38,075 nucleotides of DNA from an uncultured Bacteroides sp. (lineage in GTDB: Bacteria > Bacteroidota > Bacteroidia > Bacteroidales > Bacteroidaceae). The position numbers and the translations under genes are program-made. Under the pieces are notes generated by a model that saw only the letters and a program-made list of their open reading frames with translations, was not told the origin of the DNA and made no database searches. Positions 1 through 10,100 of the stretch are shown piece by piece. The stretch lies in NCBI GenBank assembly GCA_949300425.1, contig CASGED010000088.1:1-38075 (forward strand), written 5' to 3'. Every line of letters begins with the position of its first letter. The stretch's first letter is position 1.

Positions 1-149
1 GAACTAAATATCCTGAACTTTTGGTTTTTTTAACGGGCGGTGATGAATTTTCTTTTGATACAAACTTAAAAAGTATCATCTTTGCAGACAGATTTTTAGT
101 ATTGAAAGGATTAAACCGAATATTAGTGTATAATAATGATAGGATATAA
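1..149 (+). CDS. coaX: Type III pantothenate kinase, C-terminal end (partial)
   Basis: The window opens inside a gene whose last 48 codons read in the frame starting at base 3 and end at TAA 147-149. The translated end contains LTGGDEFSF and then [15 protein letters not shown], which matches my memory of the C-terminus of Bacteroides type III pantothenate kinase, the first enzyme of coenzyme A synthesis (ATP-dependent phosphorylation of pantothenate). The catalytic N-terminal part lies outside the window, so activity cannot be judged. The next gene starts at 136, inside this one, giving a 14-base overlap and suggesting coupled translation. The short length and lack of catalytic motifs are the main uncertainty. 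Confidence 0.7.
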   Translation, partial: TKYPELLVFLTGGDEFSFDTNLKSIIFADRFLVLKGLNRILVYNNDRI

Positions 150-1398
150 ACAAGCGTTCTTGGTGTTGCTGCTTGTGGCGTTGTCGGGGGTAGCTTTGGC
201 TCAAAACAATACAAACTCGCCTTATACGAGGTATGGGTATGGCCAGTTGGCTGATGTCGGTTCGAGCAATAGCAAGGCGATGGGAGGTGTGGCGTATGGT
301 TTGCGGGATGGCTCGCTGGTTAATTTTGCCAATCCGGCTTCTTACACGGCAGTTGATTCTCTGACTTTTATATTTGACGGTGCGGTTTCGTTGCAAAACA
401 CGAACTTCAGCAATGGTACGTTGAAACAGAATGCCAAAAACTCCAGTTTCGATTATGTTACCATGTTGTTTCGGGTGGCTCCATGGTGCGGCATGAGTTT
501 CGGGCTTTTGCCTTACTCTAATGTCGGTTATAGCATGACGGAATACCGCCCGAACGAGGATTTTCCCGAAAGCTCCAGTTCGGTAAAGTATGCGGGCGAT
601 GGCGGATTACACCAATTATATGTAGGTGCCGGATTTAAAATATTTAAAAATCTTTCGGTTGGTGCAAATTTTTCGTACCTTTGGGGGGACATCTCGCGTT
701 CGACGGAATTGACGTTCCCCTTGGATGCCAACCAATTGTCTTTTCAACGCGCGTCGAGTGCTACGTTGAAGAGTTATAAGTTGGACTTCGGATTGCAATA
801 CACACAGATGTTAGGCAAGAAACATGCGCTTACGTTGGGTGCGGTCGTTTCGCCGGGGCATGACATCGACAACCGGACAAGCATCGAGACGCAAGTGGGC
901 AGTTCGTCGACAGGTGCCACTTATACTGTGCGCGACAGCTTGGCCACGTATGGCATACCGCTGACAGTAGGTGCCGGATTGGCATACGTCTACGACAATC
1001 GCCTGACCGTGGGAGCGGATTTCATGTTTCAGCAATGGAACAAGACGGCCTACATGAACGCGAAAGACGCTTTCTGTTCACGCACCCGCATAGGACTTGG
1101 CGCAGAGTATGTCCCGAATCCGATGGGACGGAACTATTTGGCGCATGTCAAGTATCGCATTGGCGCGTATTACTCGCAGCCCTATTACAAGATAAATGGT
1201 GTGCGTGCGGCCAATGAGTATGGGGTGTCTGGCGGTTTTGCTTTCCCGCTGATGCGTACCCGTTCGATGCTGAGCGTTACGGCCCAGTACGTGAGAACTA
1301 AAGGAAAGCAACCTTCGTTCTTGGATGAAAATACGTTGCGCATCAGCATCGGCATCACCTTCAACGAACGTTGGTTCTTCAAGAGCCAGGTAGAATAA
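136..1398 (+). CDS. Outer-membrane beta-barrel protein of unknown substrate
   Basis: The 420-residue product begins with a type I signal peptide (hydrophobic residues about 6-20, cleavage probably after ALA-Q near residue 22). The rest is rich in alternating hydrophobic and polar stretches with many Gly, Tyr and Phe residues, as expected for a beta-barrel in the outer membrane. The N-terminal block [12 protein letters not shown] followed by a small-residue region resembles the FadL/PorV-like barrel proteins common in Bacteroidota; this assignment is inference. It overlaps the end of coaX and is followed after 47 bases by a TPR protein, in a cluster with LPS-transport and periplasmic-folding genes, so a role in envelope assembly or export is likely. 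Substrate unknown. Confidence 0.75.
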   Translation: MIGYKQAFLVLLLVALSGVALAQNNTNSPYTRYGYGQLADVGSSNSKAMGGVAYGLRDGSLVNFANPASYTAVDSLTFIFDGAVSLQNTNFSNGTLKQNAKNSSFDYVTMLFRVAPWCGMSFGLLPYSNVGYSMTEYRPNEDFPESSSSVKYAGDGGLHQLYVGAGFKIFKNLSVGANFSYLWGDISRSTELTFPLDANQLSFQRASSATLKSYKLDFGLQYTQMLGKKHALTLGAVVSPGHDIDNRTSIETQVGSSSTGATYTVRDSLATYGIPLTVGAGLAYVYDNRLTVGADFMFQQWNKTAYMNAKDAFCSRTRIGLGAEYVPNPMGRNYLAHVKYRIGAYYSQPYYKINGVRAANEYGVSGGFAFPLMRTRSMLSVTAQYVRTKGKQPSFLDENTLRISIGITFNERWFFKSQVE

Positions 1399-1445
1399 TA
1401 AGAGGAGATAAATAGACAATATATTATAACTAAAATTTAAATACA

Positions 1446-2768
1446 ATGAAAATTAAGACGCTCGTAGCGGTATTGCTCCTTTCGGGGGGAGCAACCTGTG
1501 CTTTCGCACAAAGTGATTGTAACGCCAACAGTAGTATTTCCCACGAGGCTGTGAAGGCTGGTAACTTTAAGGATGCGTATGCTCCTTGTATGGCAGTGTT
1601 GAAAGATTGTCCTACACTGCGCTTCTACACTTATACGGATGCGAAAGAAATTTTGGAAAGCTTCCTGAAAGGAATCAAAGATCGTAATTCGGCAGACTAT
1701 CAGAAGTATTTCAACGAATTGATGGGAGTATTCGATCAAGAGATGAAATATATTCCTGACTTCTTGGCCAAAGGCACTAAATTGAACTATGGCGTAGAAG
1801 GAGCGAAAGGTCGTAAGGCTGTGTCTTATCTGCAATATGCGCCGAAACCGGACGTGAAACAGGCATACGAATGGTTGAAAGCATCTGTCGACGCAGAAAA
1901 ACAAGAGTCTTCGGGTACCATCCTGTTCTATTTCTTGGATTGCTCCATGCGTTTGGTTAAGGCCGACCCCTCTCATACCGAGCAGTTCTTCACGGATTAT
2001 CTGAACTCGACAAAATATGCCGATGAAGCTATCGCCGCCGAAACTAAGGAATCAAGGAAGAAAAGCATGACACAGATTCGCGAAAACTTGGTTGCCATTT
2101 TTATTAATAGTGGTGTAGCCGATTGCGAATCGTTGCAGAACATCTATGGCCCGCAGGTTGAAGCCAACCAAAACGATTCAACTTTCTTGAAGAAAGCCAT
2201 CAATGTATTGAAAATGATGAAATGTACGGAAAGTGACGCTTACTTCCAGGCTTCTTATTACATGTACAAGATTAACCCGACAGCTGATGCTGCCGTAGGT
2301 TGCGGTTACCAAGCCTATAAGAAAGGTGATTATGATGAGGCTGTAAAGTATTTTGATGAAGCAATAGGTATGGAAACTGACAATGCCAAGAAGGCAGAGA
2401 TGGCATATGCCGCTGCCGGTGCCATGTTTGGCGCAAAGAAATATTCGCAGGTAAAGAGCTATTGCTATAAGGCGCTGGAATTCAATCCCGAGTTTGCCAA
2501 CGCATACATTTTGTTGGCTCAGGCTTACGGTTCAAGTCCCCGCTGGAGCGATGAAGGAGCGTTGAACAGATGTACATATTATGTAGTTTTGGACAAACTG
2601 CAGAGAGCTAAATCTATCGACCCCTCTTTAGCTGAGCAAGCAAACGAGCTGATTCGTACTTATTCCGCTCACCTGCCCGAGAGCCAAGACCTTTTCATGT
2701 TGGGCTACAAGAAAGGCGACCGCATCACCGTAGGTGGTTGGATTGGTGAGTCTACGACTATCAGATAA
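1446..2768 (+). CDS. Periplasmic TPR-repeat protein
   Basis: The 440-residue protein has a clear signal peptide (MKIKTLVAVLLLSGGATCAFA, cleavage near residue 21). The mature part is alpha-helical, and the region about 285-365 (YKKGDYDEAVKYFDEAIGM, then KYSQVKSYCYKALEFNPEFANAY broken over two helices) shows the spacing of tetratricopeptide repeats, which act as protein-binding scaffolds. Several cysteines occur in the mature protein (for example SDCNAN near the new N-terminus), which could form disulfides in the periplasm. It sits between an outer-membrane barrel gene and lptC, 11 bases before the latter, so it probably belongs to the same transcript. The partner is unknown. Confidence 0.75.
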   Translation: MKIKTLVAVLLLSGGATCAFAQSDCNANSSISHEAVKAGNFKDAYAPCMAVLKDCPTLRFYTYTDAKEILESFLKGIKDRNSADYQKYFNELMGVFDQEMKYIPDFLAKGTKLNYGVEGAKGRKAVSYLQYAPKPDVKQAYEWLKASVDAEKQESSGTILFYFLDCSMRLVKADPSHTEQFFTDYLNSTKYADEAIAAETKESRKKSMTQIRENLVAIFINSGVADCESLQNIYGPQVEANQNDSTFLKKAINVLKMMKCTESDAYFQASYYMYKINPTADAAVGCGYQAYKKGDYDEAVKYFDEAIGMETDNAKKAEMAYAAAGAMFGAKKYSQVKSYCYKALEFNPEFANAYILLAQAYGSSPRWSDEGALNRCTYYVVLDKLQRAKSIDPSLAEQANELIRTYSAHLPESQDLFMLGYKKGDRITVGGWIGESTTIR

Positions 2769-2779
2769 ATCGGATTTTT

Positions 2780-3424
2780 ATGATTTTACAACCTAATAAG
2801 GTTCAATCAGATAATGCAAGCATAACCATTGCCATCGGGGCGATGGTTATGCTTGTTTTAATGTCCGCCTGTTCGGGTGGGTCCAAGGAGATGGGCGAAG
2901 CCATCACCGAGCGCGATTCTTTGCCGGTTATGGACACGCGGGGAGTAACTACGCTCGTGTCCGATTCGGGCGTGATACGCTATCGCATCAATGCTGAAGA
3001 GTGGCAGGTCTACGACCGTAAGTCTCCTTCCTACTGGGCATTCGAGAAAGGTGTCTATGTGGAGAAGTTCGATTCCTTGTTTCAGGTAGAAGCCAGTATC
3101 GAGGCCGACACTGCTTATTATTATGACAAATCGAAACTTTGGAAACTGATGAGCAATGTGCATATCCGGAACGTGAAAGGAGAGAAGTTTGATACGGAAT
3201 TGTTATATTGGGATCAGAACAAAAAACGTGTTTATTCGGACAAGCAGGTGCGCATCGAACAGCCGGATCAAATCATTTATGCCGTCGGCTTCGAGTCGAA
3301 CGAACAAATGACACGTTATAAATTTTATAAGACGAACGGTATCTTTTACATTGACGAGTCGAGTACGGCGGCTCCTTCCGATACGTTGCGGGCCGATACG
3401 TTGCGAACAGATACCGTCAGCTAA
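2780..3424 (+). CDS. lptC: LPS export lipoprotein LptC
   Basis: This 214-residue protein matches the LptC-like lipoprotein of Bacteroides, the periplasmic subunit that accepts lipopolysaccharide from the LptBFG transporter. A lipobox (VLMSAC) places the lipidated cysteine at residue 31, after a hydrophobic stretch 17-29. The mature part contains GEAITERDSLPVM and WQVYDRKSPSYWAFEKG, then a run of short beta strands typical of the OstA/LptC jelly roll. The start at 2780 is preferred because an ATG at 2843 would leave a signal peptide without a charged N-region. A 13-base-pair hairpin lies within the signal-peptide codons (2817-2855). The gene ends 9 bases before the next one, in the same operon. 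Confidence 0.8.
   Translation: MILQPNKVQSDNASITIAIGAMVMLVLMSACSGGSKEMGEAITERDSLPVMDTRGVTTLVSDSGVIRYRINAEEWQVYDRKSPSYWAFEKGVYVEKFDSLFQVEASIEADTAYYYDKSKLWKLMSNVHIRNVKGEKFDTELLYWDQNKKRVYSDKQVRIEQPDQIIYAVGFESNEQMTRYKFYKTNGIFYIDESSTAAPSDTLRADTLRTDTVS
2817..2855 (+). promoter_or_regulatory. Perfect hairpin inside the lptC signal-peptide codons
   Basis: CAAGCATAACCAT at 2817-2829 is exactly complementary to ATGGTTATGCTTG at 2843-2855, with a 13-base loop, and the right arm is followed by TTTT. The hairpin begins 38 bases after the lptC start codon. In shape it resembles a weak intrinsic terminator or a translation-modulating stem, but it lies in codons of a conserved protein. The structure is seen directly; any regulatory role is inference. 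Confidence 0.4.
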
Positions 3425-3433
3425 GGCAAGGAA

Positions 3434-4690
3434 ATGGAGACTATTGGATATTTGTTGATTGCGCTTGCGTTTTGCGCGTTTTTCTCGGGCGTAGAAGCCG
3501 CTTTTGTGGCGGTAGATAAATTGCGTTTTGAGATGGAGAGCAAGAAAGGAACTTCTTATAAGATTCTGACCTATTTTTTTCGCAATCCCAATGATTTTAT
3601 TTCTACCATGCTCGTGGGTAACACGCTTGCGTTGGTAGTATATGGCATACTGACGGCCAGCTGGGTGGCGTCCCGTTTGCCGGAAGAACTTACGGATAAC
3701 CATTGGGCACTTATGCTTGTGCAAGTTATAGCTGTTTCTCTTATTATATTGGTTATCACCGAATTTTTAGCAAAGAATCTGTTTGAAGTTCATCCCATCG
3801 GGGCTTTGCGCGTTTGTGCTTTCCCCTTGTTTTTGTGTTATGCCGTATTGTTTCCCGTGTCCAAGTTCGTTTCCCTCCTTTCTTGGCTTTGTTTGCGTTT
3901 GTTTGGGGTGAAAATTAACAGAGACGCCTCGGCAAAGGCCTTTGGCAAGGTCGATTTGGATTACTTTGTACAATCGGGCATTGAGAATGCCGAAGACGAG
4001 GAAGAACTGGATACGGAAGTGAAGATTTTCCAAAATGCGCTTGATTTTTCGTCCGTCAAGGTGCGTGATTGTATCGTTCCCCGTCCGGAAGTGGTGGCGG
4101 TAGACACTTCAGCTTCGCTTGCCGACCTGAAGGCCTTGTTCGTCGAGTCTGGTCTGTCCAAAATCATTGTTTATGAAGGGAATATAGACAACGTCGTGGG
4201 TTACATTCATTCTTCTGAAATGTTTCGCACCGGAGAGGAGTGGCAAAGCCATGTGAAGAATGTACCTATCGTGCCCGAGACGATGCCCGCCCATAAGCTG
4301 ATGAAGCTCTTTATGCAGCAGAAGAAAACCTTGGCGGTGGTGGTCGATGAGTTTGGCGGGACGTCCGGCATCGTTTCGTTAGAGGATCTGGTGGAAGAAA
4401 TCTTTGGTGACATTGAGGACGAACATGACAATACGACCTACGTGTGTAAGCAGGTGGGCGAACATGAGTATGTGCTTTCCGCTCGTTTGGAGATTGAGAA
4501 GGTGAACGAGACGTTCGATTTGGATCTTCCTGAGTCCGATGATTATGTCACGATAGGTGGCCTGATATTAAACGCTTATCAAAGTTTCCCCAAGTTGAAC
4601 GAAGTCATAAATATAGGCGGGTTCCAGTTCAGAATCATCAAAATGAGTGCCACAAAAATCGAATTAGTGCGCTTGAAAGTCACAGAATAG
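3434..4690 (+). CDS. CNNM/CorC-type membrane protein with CBS pair (hemolysin family)
   Basis: The 418-residue protein has the full layout of the CorC/HlyC (UPF0053) family. An N-terminal DUF21 membrane domain (about residues 1-180) starts with a hydrophobic helix and the motif FFSGVEAAFVAVDKLR. A pair of CBS domains follows (about 205-335; RDCIVPRPEVVAVD in the first, VVDEFGGTSGIVSLEDLVEE in the second). A C-terminal transporter-associated domain covers about 345-418. Family members are inner-membrane proteins tied to Mg or Co efflux; in Bacteroidota a relative, GldE, is associated with gliding or secretion. The old name 'hemolysin' is probably misleading. It starts 9 bases after lptC and ends the first tight gene group. 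Confidence 0.85.
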   Translation: METIGYLLIALAFCAFFSGVEAAFVAVDKLRFEMESKKGTSYKILTYFFRNPNDFISTMLVGNTLALVVYGILTASWVASRLPEELTDNHWALMLVQVIAVSLIILVITEFLAKNLFEVHPIGALRVCAFPLFLCYAVLFPVSKFVSLLSWLCLRLFGVKINRDASAKAFGKVDLDYFVQSGIENAEDEEELDTEVKIFQNALDFSSVKVRDCIVPRPEVVAVDTSASLADLKALFVESGLSKIIVYEGNIDNVVGYIHSSEMFRTGEEWQSHVKNVPIVPETMPAHKLMKLFMQQKKTLAVVVDEFGGTSGIVSLEDLVEEIFGDIEDEHDNTTYVCKQVGEHEYVLSARLEIEKVNETFDLDLPESDDYVTIGGLILNAYQSFPKLNEVINIGGFQFRIIKMSATKIELVRLKVTE

Positions 4691-4744
4691 TACATAAATC
4701 ATAAATTTTTAGCCAATTACATAGATGCGTATTTGCATTTTTTG

Positions 4745-4752
4745 TATCTTCG
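4745..4752 (+). promoter_or_regulatory. Possible -7 element upstream of the PpiD-like gene
   Basis: TATCTTCG matches the Bacteroides -7 consensus TAnnTTTG at all but one fixed base and lies 55 bases before the start codon at 4808, in the only sizeable gap (117 bases) of this cluster. No TTTG stands at the correct -33 distance, so support is weak. Confidence 0.3.
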
Positions 4753-4807
4753 TGCGCTAAAATAAGCAAGGAAGAAAAATAATAAACAATAAATCAATTA
4801 AAAAGAA

Positions 4808-6946
4808 ATGGCAACATTACAAAACATTCGGTCCAAAGGACCTTTATTGGTGATTGCTGTCGGTTTGGCCCTGTTCGCTTTCATTGCAGGCGATGCTTGG
4901 CAGGTGCTCCAGCCGCATCAGTCACAAGATGTAGGCGAGGTGAACGGCGAGACGCTTTCCGCTCAGGATTATCAGAAGATGGTGGAAGAATATTCTGAAG
5001 TGGTAAAACTGACGAGCGGAATGAACGCCTTGAGTGATGAACAGATGAACCAACTCCATGATGAAGTATGGCGTACGTACGTCAACAATCAGCTGATTGA
5101 AGCTGAAGCCAAGAAATTGGGTTTGACTGTGTCTGACGCCGAGTTGAAGTCTATCATCAACGAAGGACGCCATCCTATGTTGGCACGCACTCCTTTTGTC
5201 AATCCTCAGACAGGCGCTTTTGACAAGGATATGCTGATGAAGTTTTTGGCTGATTATGCCAAACTGAATCGTGCGCAAATGCCTTCTCAATATGTAGATT
5301 ATTATGAGTCTATGTACAAGATTTGGTCGTTTGTTGAAAAGACCATCGTACAGACCCGCTTGCAGGAAAAGTATGCCGCCTTGGTGTCTCAGTCTCTGCT
5401 TTCCAATCCGGTAGAGGCACAAGCCGCTTTCGATGCCCGTGTCAATCAGAAAGATTTGGTATTAGCGGCCATCCCTTATTCTTCTATCGTAGACTCTACC
5501 ATCGTAATTAAAGATGCAGACTTGCAGGCTGCCTACGATGCCAAGAAGGAACAATATCGTCAGTATGTAGAGACTCGTAATATCAAGTACATCGATGTAC
5601 AGGTAACGGCCAGCGATGAAGATAAGGCCGCTTTGCGCAAGGAAATGGACGATTATACCATTCAGTTGGCTTCTACTACCTCCGATTATGCGACGTTTGT
5701 TCGTTCTACAGGTTCGGACATCCCTTACATTGACTTGTTCTACACCACTCGTGCTTTGCCGCGTGATGTTGTTGCACGCTTGGATTCAGTAGCCATGGGT
5801 GATGTATTTGGCCCTTATTACTATGCCGGAGACAACACCATGACTTCGTTCAAGAAATTGGCCAAGTCTTCCATGCCCGACTCTATCCAGTATCGTCAGA
5901 TCCAGGTAGTTGCTGAGAATGCAGATAAAACTAAGACTTTGGCAGACAGTATTTACAATGCCATCAAGGGTGGAGCCAGCTTCGAGGAAGTGGCCAAGAA
6001 GTACGGCCAGACCGGTGAGCGGGTATGGATTTCTTCTGCCAATTACGAAGGCGCCGACTTGGAGGGTGATAACTTAAAGTATGTAACAGCTATTACCACC
6101 GCCGCCAAGAATGATTTGCAGAACCTCTCGTTGGCCCAAGCCAATGTTATCCTGCAAGTGACTGACCGCAAAGCCATGACGGACAAGTACAAAGTGGCTA
6201 TCGTGAAACGTCCGGTAGAGTTCAGTAAAGAAACCTATAGCAAGGCATACAATGATTTCAGCGAATTTATCGCTGCCAATAGTACGGTAGAGAAACTGGT
6301 GGCTAATGCCGAAGATGCAGGTTATCGTCTGCTCGACCGCAGAGATCTTGCCAGTACGGAACATACCATTGGCGGTGTACGCGGCACGAAAGATGCGCTT
6401 CGTTGGGCTTTCTCTGCCAAGCCGGGAGAAGTTTCCGGTCTTTATGAGTGTGGTGAGAGCGACCACATGATGGTTGTTGGCTTGGTATCAGTCGTTCCCG
6501 AAGGTTATCGCCCGATGGCTTTGGTTCGTAACGAACTTCGTGCTGAAGTGTTGCGCGACAAGAAAGCCGAGAAAATCATGGCGGATATGAAAGCTGCCGG
6601 TGTAGCTTCTTTCGACCAATACAAAGGGATGGCCAATGCCGTTACTGATTCTGTAAAGCATGTGACTTTTAGTGCTCCTGCATTCGTTTCAGCATTGCGC
6701 ACCAGCGAGCCTATGGTTAGCGCATACGCATCTGTTGGCGAAGCCAATAAACTGAGTGCTCCTATCAAGGGTAACGGTGGCGTGTATGTTCTCCAGCCCT
6801 ACGCAGAGGAGAAATTGAACGAGACATTCGACCAAGCCGCAGAGGTTGAGAAGATGCAAAGTATGTACACCAACATCGCCCGTCAATTCATCAACGACCT
6901 TTACTTGAAGGCTAACGTAAAAGACGAACGTTACTTGTTCTTCTGA
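4808..6946 (+). CDS. PpiD/SurA-like periplasmic peptidyl-prolyl isomerase
   Basis: The 712-residue protein has one N-terminal membrane helix (residues about 12-30, LLVIAVGLALFAFIAGDAW) and a large periplasmic part, the architecture of PpiD. A SurA-N-like helical chaperone region with EVNGETLSAQDYQKM and a YVNNQLIEAEAKKLGL segment covers roughly residues 38-210. A parvulin-type (PPIC) region lies around 355-475, with IQYRQIQVV and a GGASFEEVAKKYG segment. The family helps newly exported outer-membrane proteins fold. The gene sits at the end of an envelope cluster (LptC, outer-membrane barrel, TPR), which fits this job, and is followed by a strong terminator at 6987. Whether the isomerase domain is active cannot be told; the parvulin core is divergent. 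Confidence 0.85.
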   Translation: MATLQNIRSKGPLLVIAVGLALFAFIAGDAWQVLQPHQSQDVGEVNGETLSAQDYQKMVEEYSEVVKLTSGMNALSDEQMNQLHDEVWRTYVNNQLIEAEAKKLGLTVSDAELKSIINEGRHPMLARTPFVNPQTGAFDKDMLMKFLADYAKLNRAQMPSQYVDYYESMYKIWSFVEKTIVQTRLQEKYAALVSQSLLSNPVEAQAAFDARVNQKDLVLAAIPYSSIVDSTIVIKDADLQAAYDAKKEQYRQYVETRNIKYIDVQVTASDEDKAALRKEMDDYTIQLASTTSDYATFVRSTGSDIPYIDLFYTTRALPRDVVARLDSVAMGDVFGPYYYAGDNTMTSFKKLAKSSMPDSIQYRQIQVVAENADKTKTLADSIYNAIKGGASFEEVAKKYGQTGERVWISSANYEGADLEGDNLKYVTAITTAAKNDLQNLSLAQANVILQVTDRKAMTDKYKVAIVKRPVEFSKETYSKAYNDFSEFIAANSTVEKLVANAEDAGYRLLDRRDLASTEHTIGGVRGTKDALRWAFSAKPGEVSGLYECGESDHMMVVGLVSVVPEGYRPMALVRNELRAEVLRDKKAEKIMADMKAAGVASFDQYKGMANAVTDSVKHVTFSAPAFVSALRTSEPMVSAYASVGEANKLSAPIKGNGGVYVLQPYAEEKLNETFDQAAEVEKMQSMYTNIARQFINDLYLKANVKDERYLFF

Positions 6947-6986
6947 TAACGTCTTTTTTTAGAGTTAGATTCATATAACCATAAAT

Positions 6987-7025
6987 AAAGGCTGTGTCCG
7001 GCACATTGCGGGCACAGCCTTTTTT
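6987..7025 (+). terminator. Rho-independent terminator after the PpiD-like gene
   Basis: AAAGGCTGTGTCC (6987-6999) pairs with GGGCACAGCCTTT (from 7010; one G-U pair) around a 10-base loop, and the right arm runs into a T6 tract. The A residues before the left arm make it partly bidirectional, so it could also act on the leftward res gene that ends at 7178. Confidence 0.85.
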
Positions 7026-7046
7026 GCAGATATCTTGGTAGGTTGT

Positions 7047-7107
7047 ACGATTAGTAATCGTTCACCTGTACGATTAGTAATCGTCACGCTGTACGATTAG
7101 TAATCGT
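7047..7107. repeat. Three tandem copies of a 15-base palindrome
   Basis: ACGATTAGTAATCGT occurs exactly at 7047-7061, 7070-7084 and 7093-7107. Each copy has 7-base inverted arms around a central G. Copies are separated by 8 bases (TCACCTGT and CACGCTGT), giving a period of 23 bases, close to two turns of DNA. The third copy is the left part of the longer 62-base repeat listed separately. Confidence 0.85.
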
Positions 7108-7151
7108 GCAAAGGAGTCAGTTATATGCATCGGGGCATAAAGGTTCGTGCA
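7090..7151 (+). repeat. 62-base interspersed repeat, copy A
   Basis: This stretch is repeated at 28767-28828 with 60 of 62 bases identical. It begins with TGTACGATTAGTAATCGT and ends with AAAGGTTCGTGCA, with TTATATGCATCGGG between. Both copies stand just downstream of a rightward gene. No reading frame of note crosses it. It is likely one member of a dispersed family in this genome. Confidence 0.8.
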
Positions 7152-7177
7152 TCGGGGAATAGGTATATTCGAATATA

Positions 7178-10100
7178 TCATTCCAGATTTTTCATCACAT
7201 CCAACAAATTCTGATAGCTCTTTACTTGGTGGTAGCGTACGTGGCTGGTCGATACATTATTGAACAGCTTTTCGGCACACTCAATCTTGGCTTTCTCCAC
7301 ACCACGCAGTTCCATCGTACCCATTGAACCTTTGGTTTCGGCTATGAAAAAGATGTGTTTCACTGTGCCTTTGTTAAAGGCGATAGCCCAGTCAGGGGCA
7401 TAGTTCCCTACGGGCGTGGGAATTTGGAATGCACGGGGCAGCTTGGCATAGACACAGACCTCGGTGGCACTGTCAAGGCTTCCGGCAAATTCGCTTTCGC
7501 CCTTGCTGTCGGGAAACACGTAGTCCATGACATGTTTCTTGGCGGAGTAAGCCCTTTCTATCGGTTGCGTATGTTTCTCCTGCGTGAAGATGGCGCTGTC
7601 GTAGGTTTCTTCCAACTTGTTGTAGCTGATGTGTTCCACTATCATAGTCGCCTTTTGGTCTTTGATGATGCCGGTCACTTTCCGGATAAATTCTTCCGGA
7701 TTATTACGGAACATGTAGAGTTTGGCTTGGCTGATACCTTTCAGGATGGCTACTACGGTGCGGCGCGTCAGTGTCGCGCCTTTAGCTATTTCGCCTACAA
7801 GGTCGTACTTCACGGTTGAGGTGCTTACCGTTCCTATCTTCTTGGTCGTGGTGTGCGTCCCGCCAAACCGGTCGGCGTCTTGCTGGATGCCTTCGGTCAG
7901 GATGTATTTCAGCTCGGTCACATACAGTTCCTTATTGATGGCGGCAATGGCTTTACGAACCAGTTCGTTACTATCGTAATGTACGGTATAAACATATTTG
8001 TGGTTGATGCTGTGCCATAATTCTTGAAATTCTTTCTTGGCAAAATTCTCGTTCAGCTTGTTCTCGGGTGATTGCGTCCGGTTGCCGTCCTCTATCATCT
8101 CGCCCAGTAAGATATTCTCGTCGAAAGTGCTTTGCACCAATGCGTGGATACCTTGCGCCATCGGTTCCAACCGGAGCGGCAAAGCGGCCAATGTGTTTTG
8201 CGTTACATCATCTTTATAACGTTGGGTCACTACGCCTTGCTCATCAATGTATTCGTTATCGTAAAGGTAGGCATGAATAGAAACCGCTTCGTTCACAGTA
8301 AGGGCATGCTTCATACCGTCGGCCAACAGAATGATTCTGTCCTTGAAAAAGTCCATCGTGGCTTTCTTCGGACGCTCGCGCAACGATTCGCGCGTCTTGT
8401 TTTGCAAATCGTTCACAAACGAGCTGTAACTTTCGTTGGCGATGACGGTCAGCTTATTGATGTCATGTACATTTTCCCCCAAAGCGTCGTAATCCATCCG
8501 ATTGCCGTCCTTGTCCACGCAGAGGCGAAGTCCCCGTCCCACTTCCTGCCGTTTGTTTACTTCCGAATTCGAGTGGCGCAAGGTGCAGATTTGAAAAATG
8601 TTCGGATTGTCCCAGCCCTCGCGCAAAGCCGAATGCGAAAAGATAAAACGGGTAGGTTCCTCAAAACTCAGCAGACGTTCCTTATTCTTTAATATTAGGT
8701 CATAAGCGGAAATGTCGTCCGAAAGGTCACTTTTCCTACTCGTGTTGCTGTCTATGGCGTGGCCGTTTTTCTTATCAATGGAGAAATAGCCGTTATGTAT
8801 TTCCTGCACTTGGAAGCGACGCAAATAAATCTGGTAGGCATCATCGAACAAGGAAAGGTTTTCATTGAGCAAGTTCGTGTATTCTTCCTCAAAGATTTGT
8901 TGGAACACGCCTTTCACCTCGTTGCCCTGTTCATCGTAACTCTTGTATTTCGCCACTTCGTCGATGAAGAACAACGAAAGCGTCTTGATGCCTTTATCAA
9001 ACAACTCGCGTTCTTTCTCGAAATGCGAGCGGATAGTTTCGCGTATCTGTACCCGTTGCAGGGCAAGTTCGCTTATGTCGCCTGTCACCTCCCCTTTGTG
9101 CAGCGTCACGCCGTTGAGGAAAGTCACGGTGTTACGGTAGGGATTGATGTCGGAAATCACGTAACCCTTGTACTGGTTCAGGTCGGACACCACAAACAGG
9201 TCGTCACCGTAGGCCAGCTTCCTCGATTCACGTGCAATGACACCACTCTTACGCTTCACCTCCAACTCTATCCGCACCATCGGCGGCTTGTCTTTTGACA
9301 GGACGATGTTGTCTATATATAAATAGGTGTTCGTGCCTTGCAGGTTTTTCAGTTCGAATCCTTTCACCTGAATGCGTTTCACTAACTTCTGCTGATAAGC
9401 GTCCAACGCATCAAGCGCATATACCGTGTTGTGCTTGGTCTTGTGGGTGGCGGAATAGTTCAGCACAAACAGCGGTGAGAAACGCTTCAGTCCAGTCTGG
9501 GTGGCTTCACCTTCCATCCTCTGCGGCTCGTCCATGATGATAATCGGGTGGTTGGCGGCAATTACGTCGATGGGTCGCCTGCTGCCGAACTCATCCCGTC
9601 TGCTGTAGATGATGCGGCTTTCCTTGCTCCGTCCGCCCTCTTTCAACGAGGCGGCGAAAGCCTGCGTGTTGATAATCATCACGTGGATGCCTCCGTCGCT
9701 CGAAAAGCTGTCCAACTGGTTCAGGTTGCCACTGTCGTACACGAAGTAACGAGCTTTCCGTCCGTAATGCTCCATGAAGTGGTCTTCCAGCATGGAGAAA
9801 CTTTTGTACACGCCCTCGCGGATGGCAATGCTGGGCACAACCACGATGAATTTGCTCCAGCCGTAACGCTTGTTCAGCTCGAACATAGTCTTGATGTACA
9901 CGTATGTCTTGCCCGTGCCTGTTTCCATCTCGATGTCGAGGCTGCACACGCCCATACCGCCAACCGTCACGAGTTTATCAGATAACGGTATGTTGCTCTC
10001 GCGTTGCACCTTGCGGATGTTCTCCAATAGTTGCCTTGCGTCAAGTTCCACCTCTGCATTGCGGTAACCTATTTCGTCCAGTTCCAGCCGCCCGCGCCCC

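Noticed and set aside
7355-9985. Several long frames on the plus strand opposite res
   Set aside because: They are shadows of a strongly conserved helicase-nuclease gene and show no domain motifs of their own.
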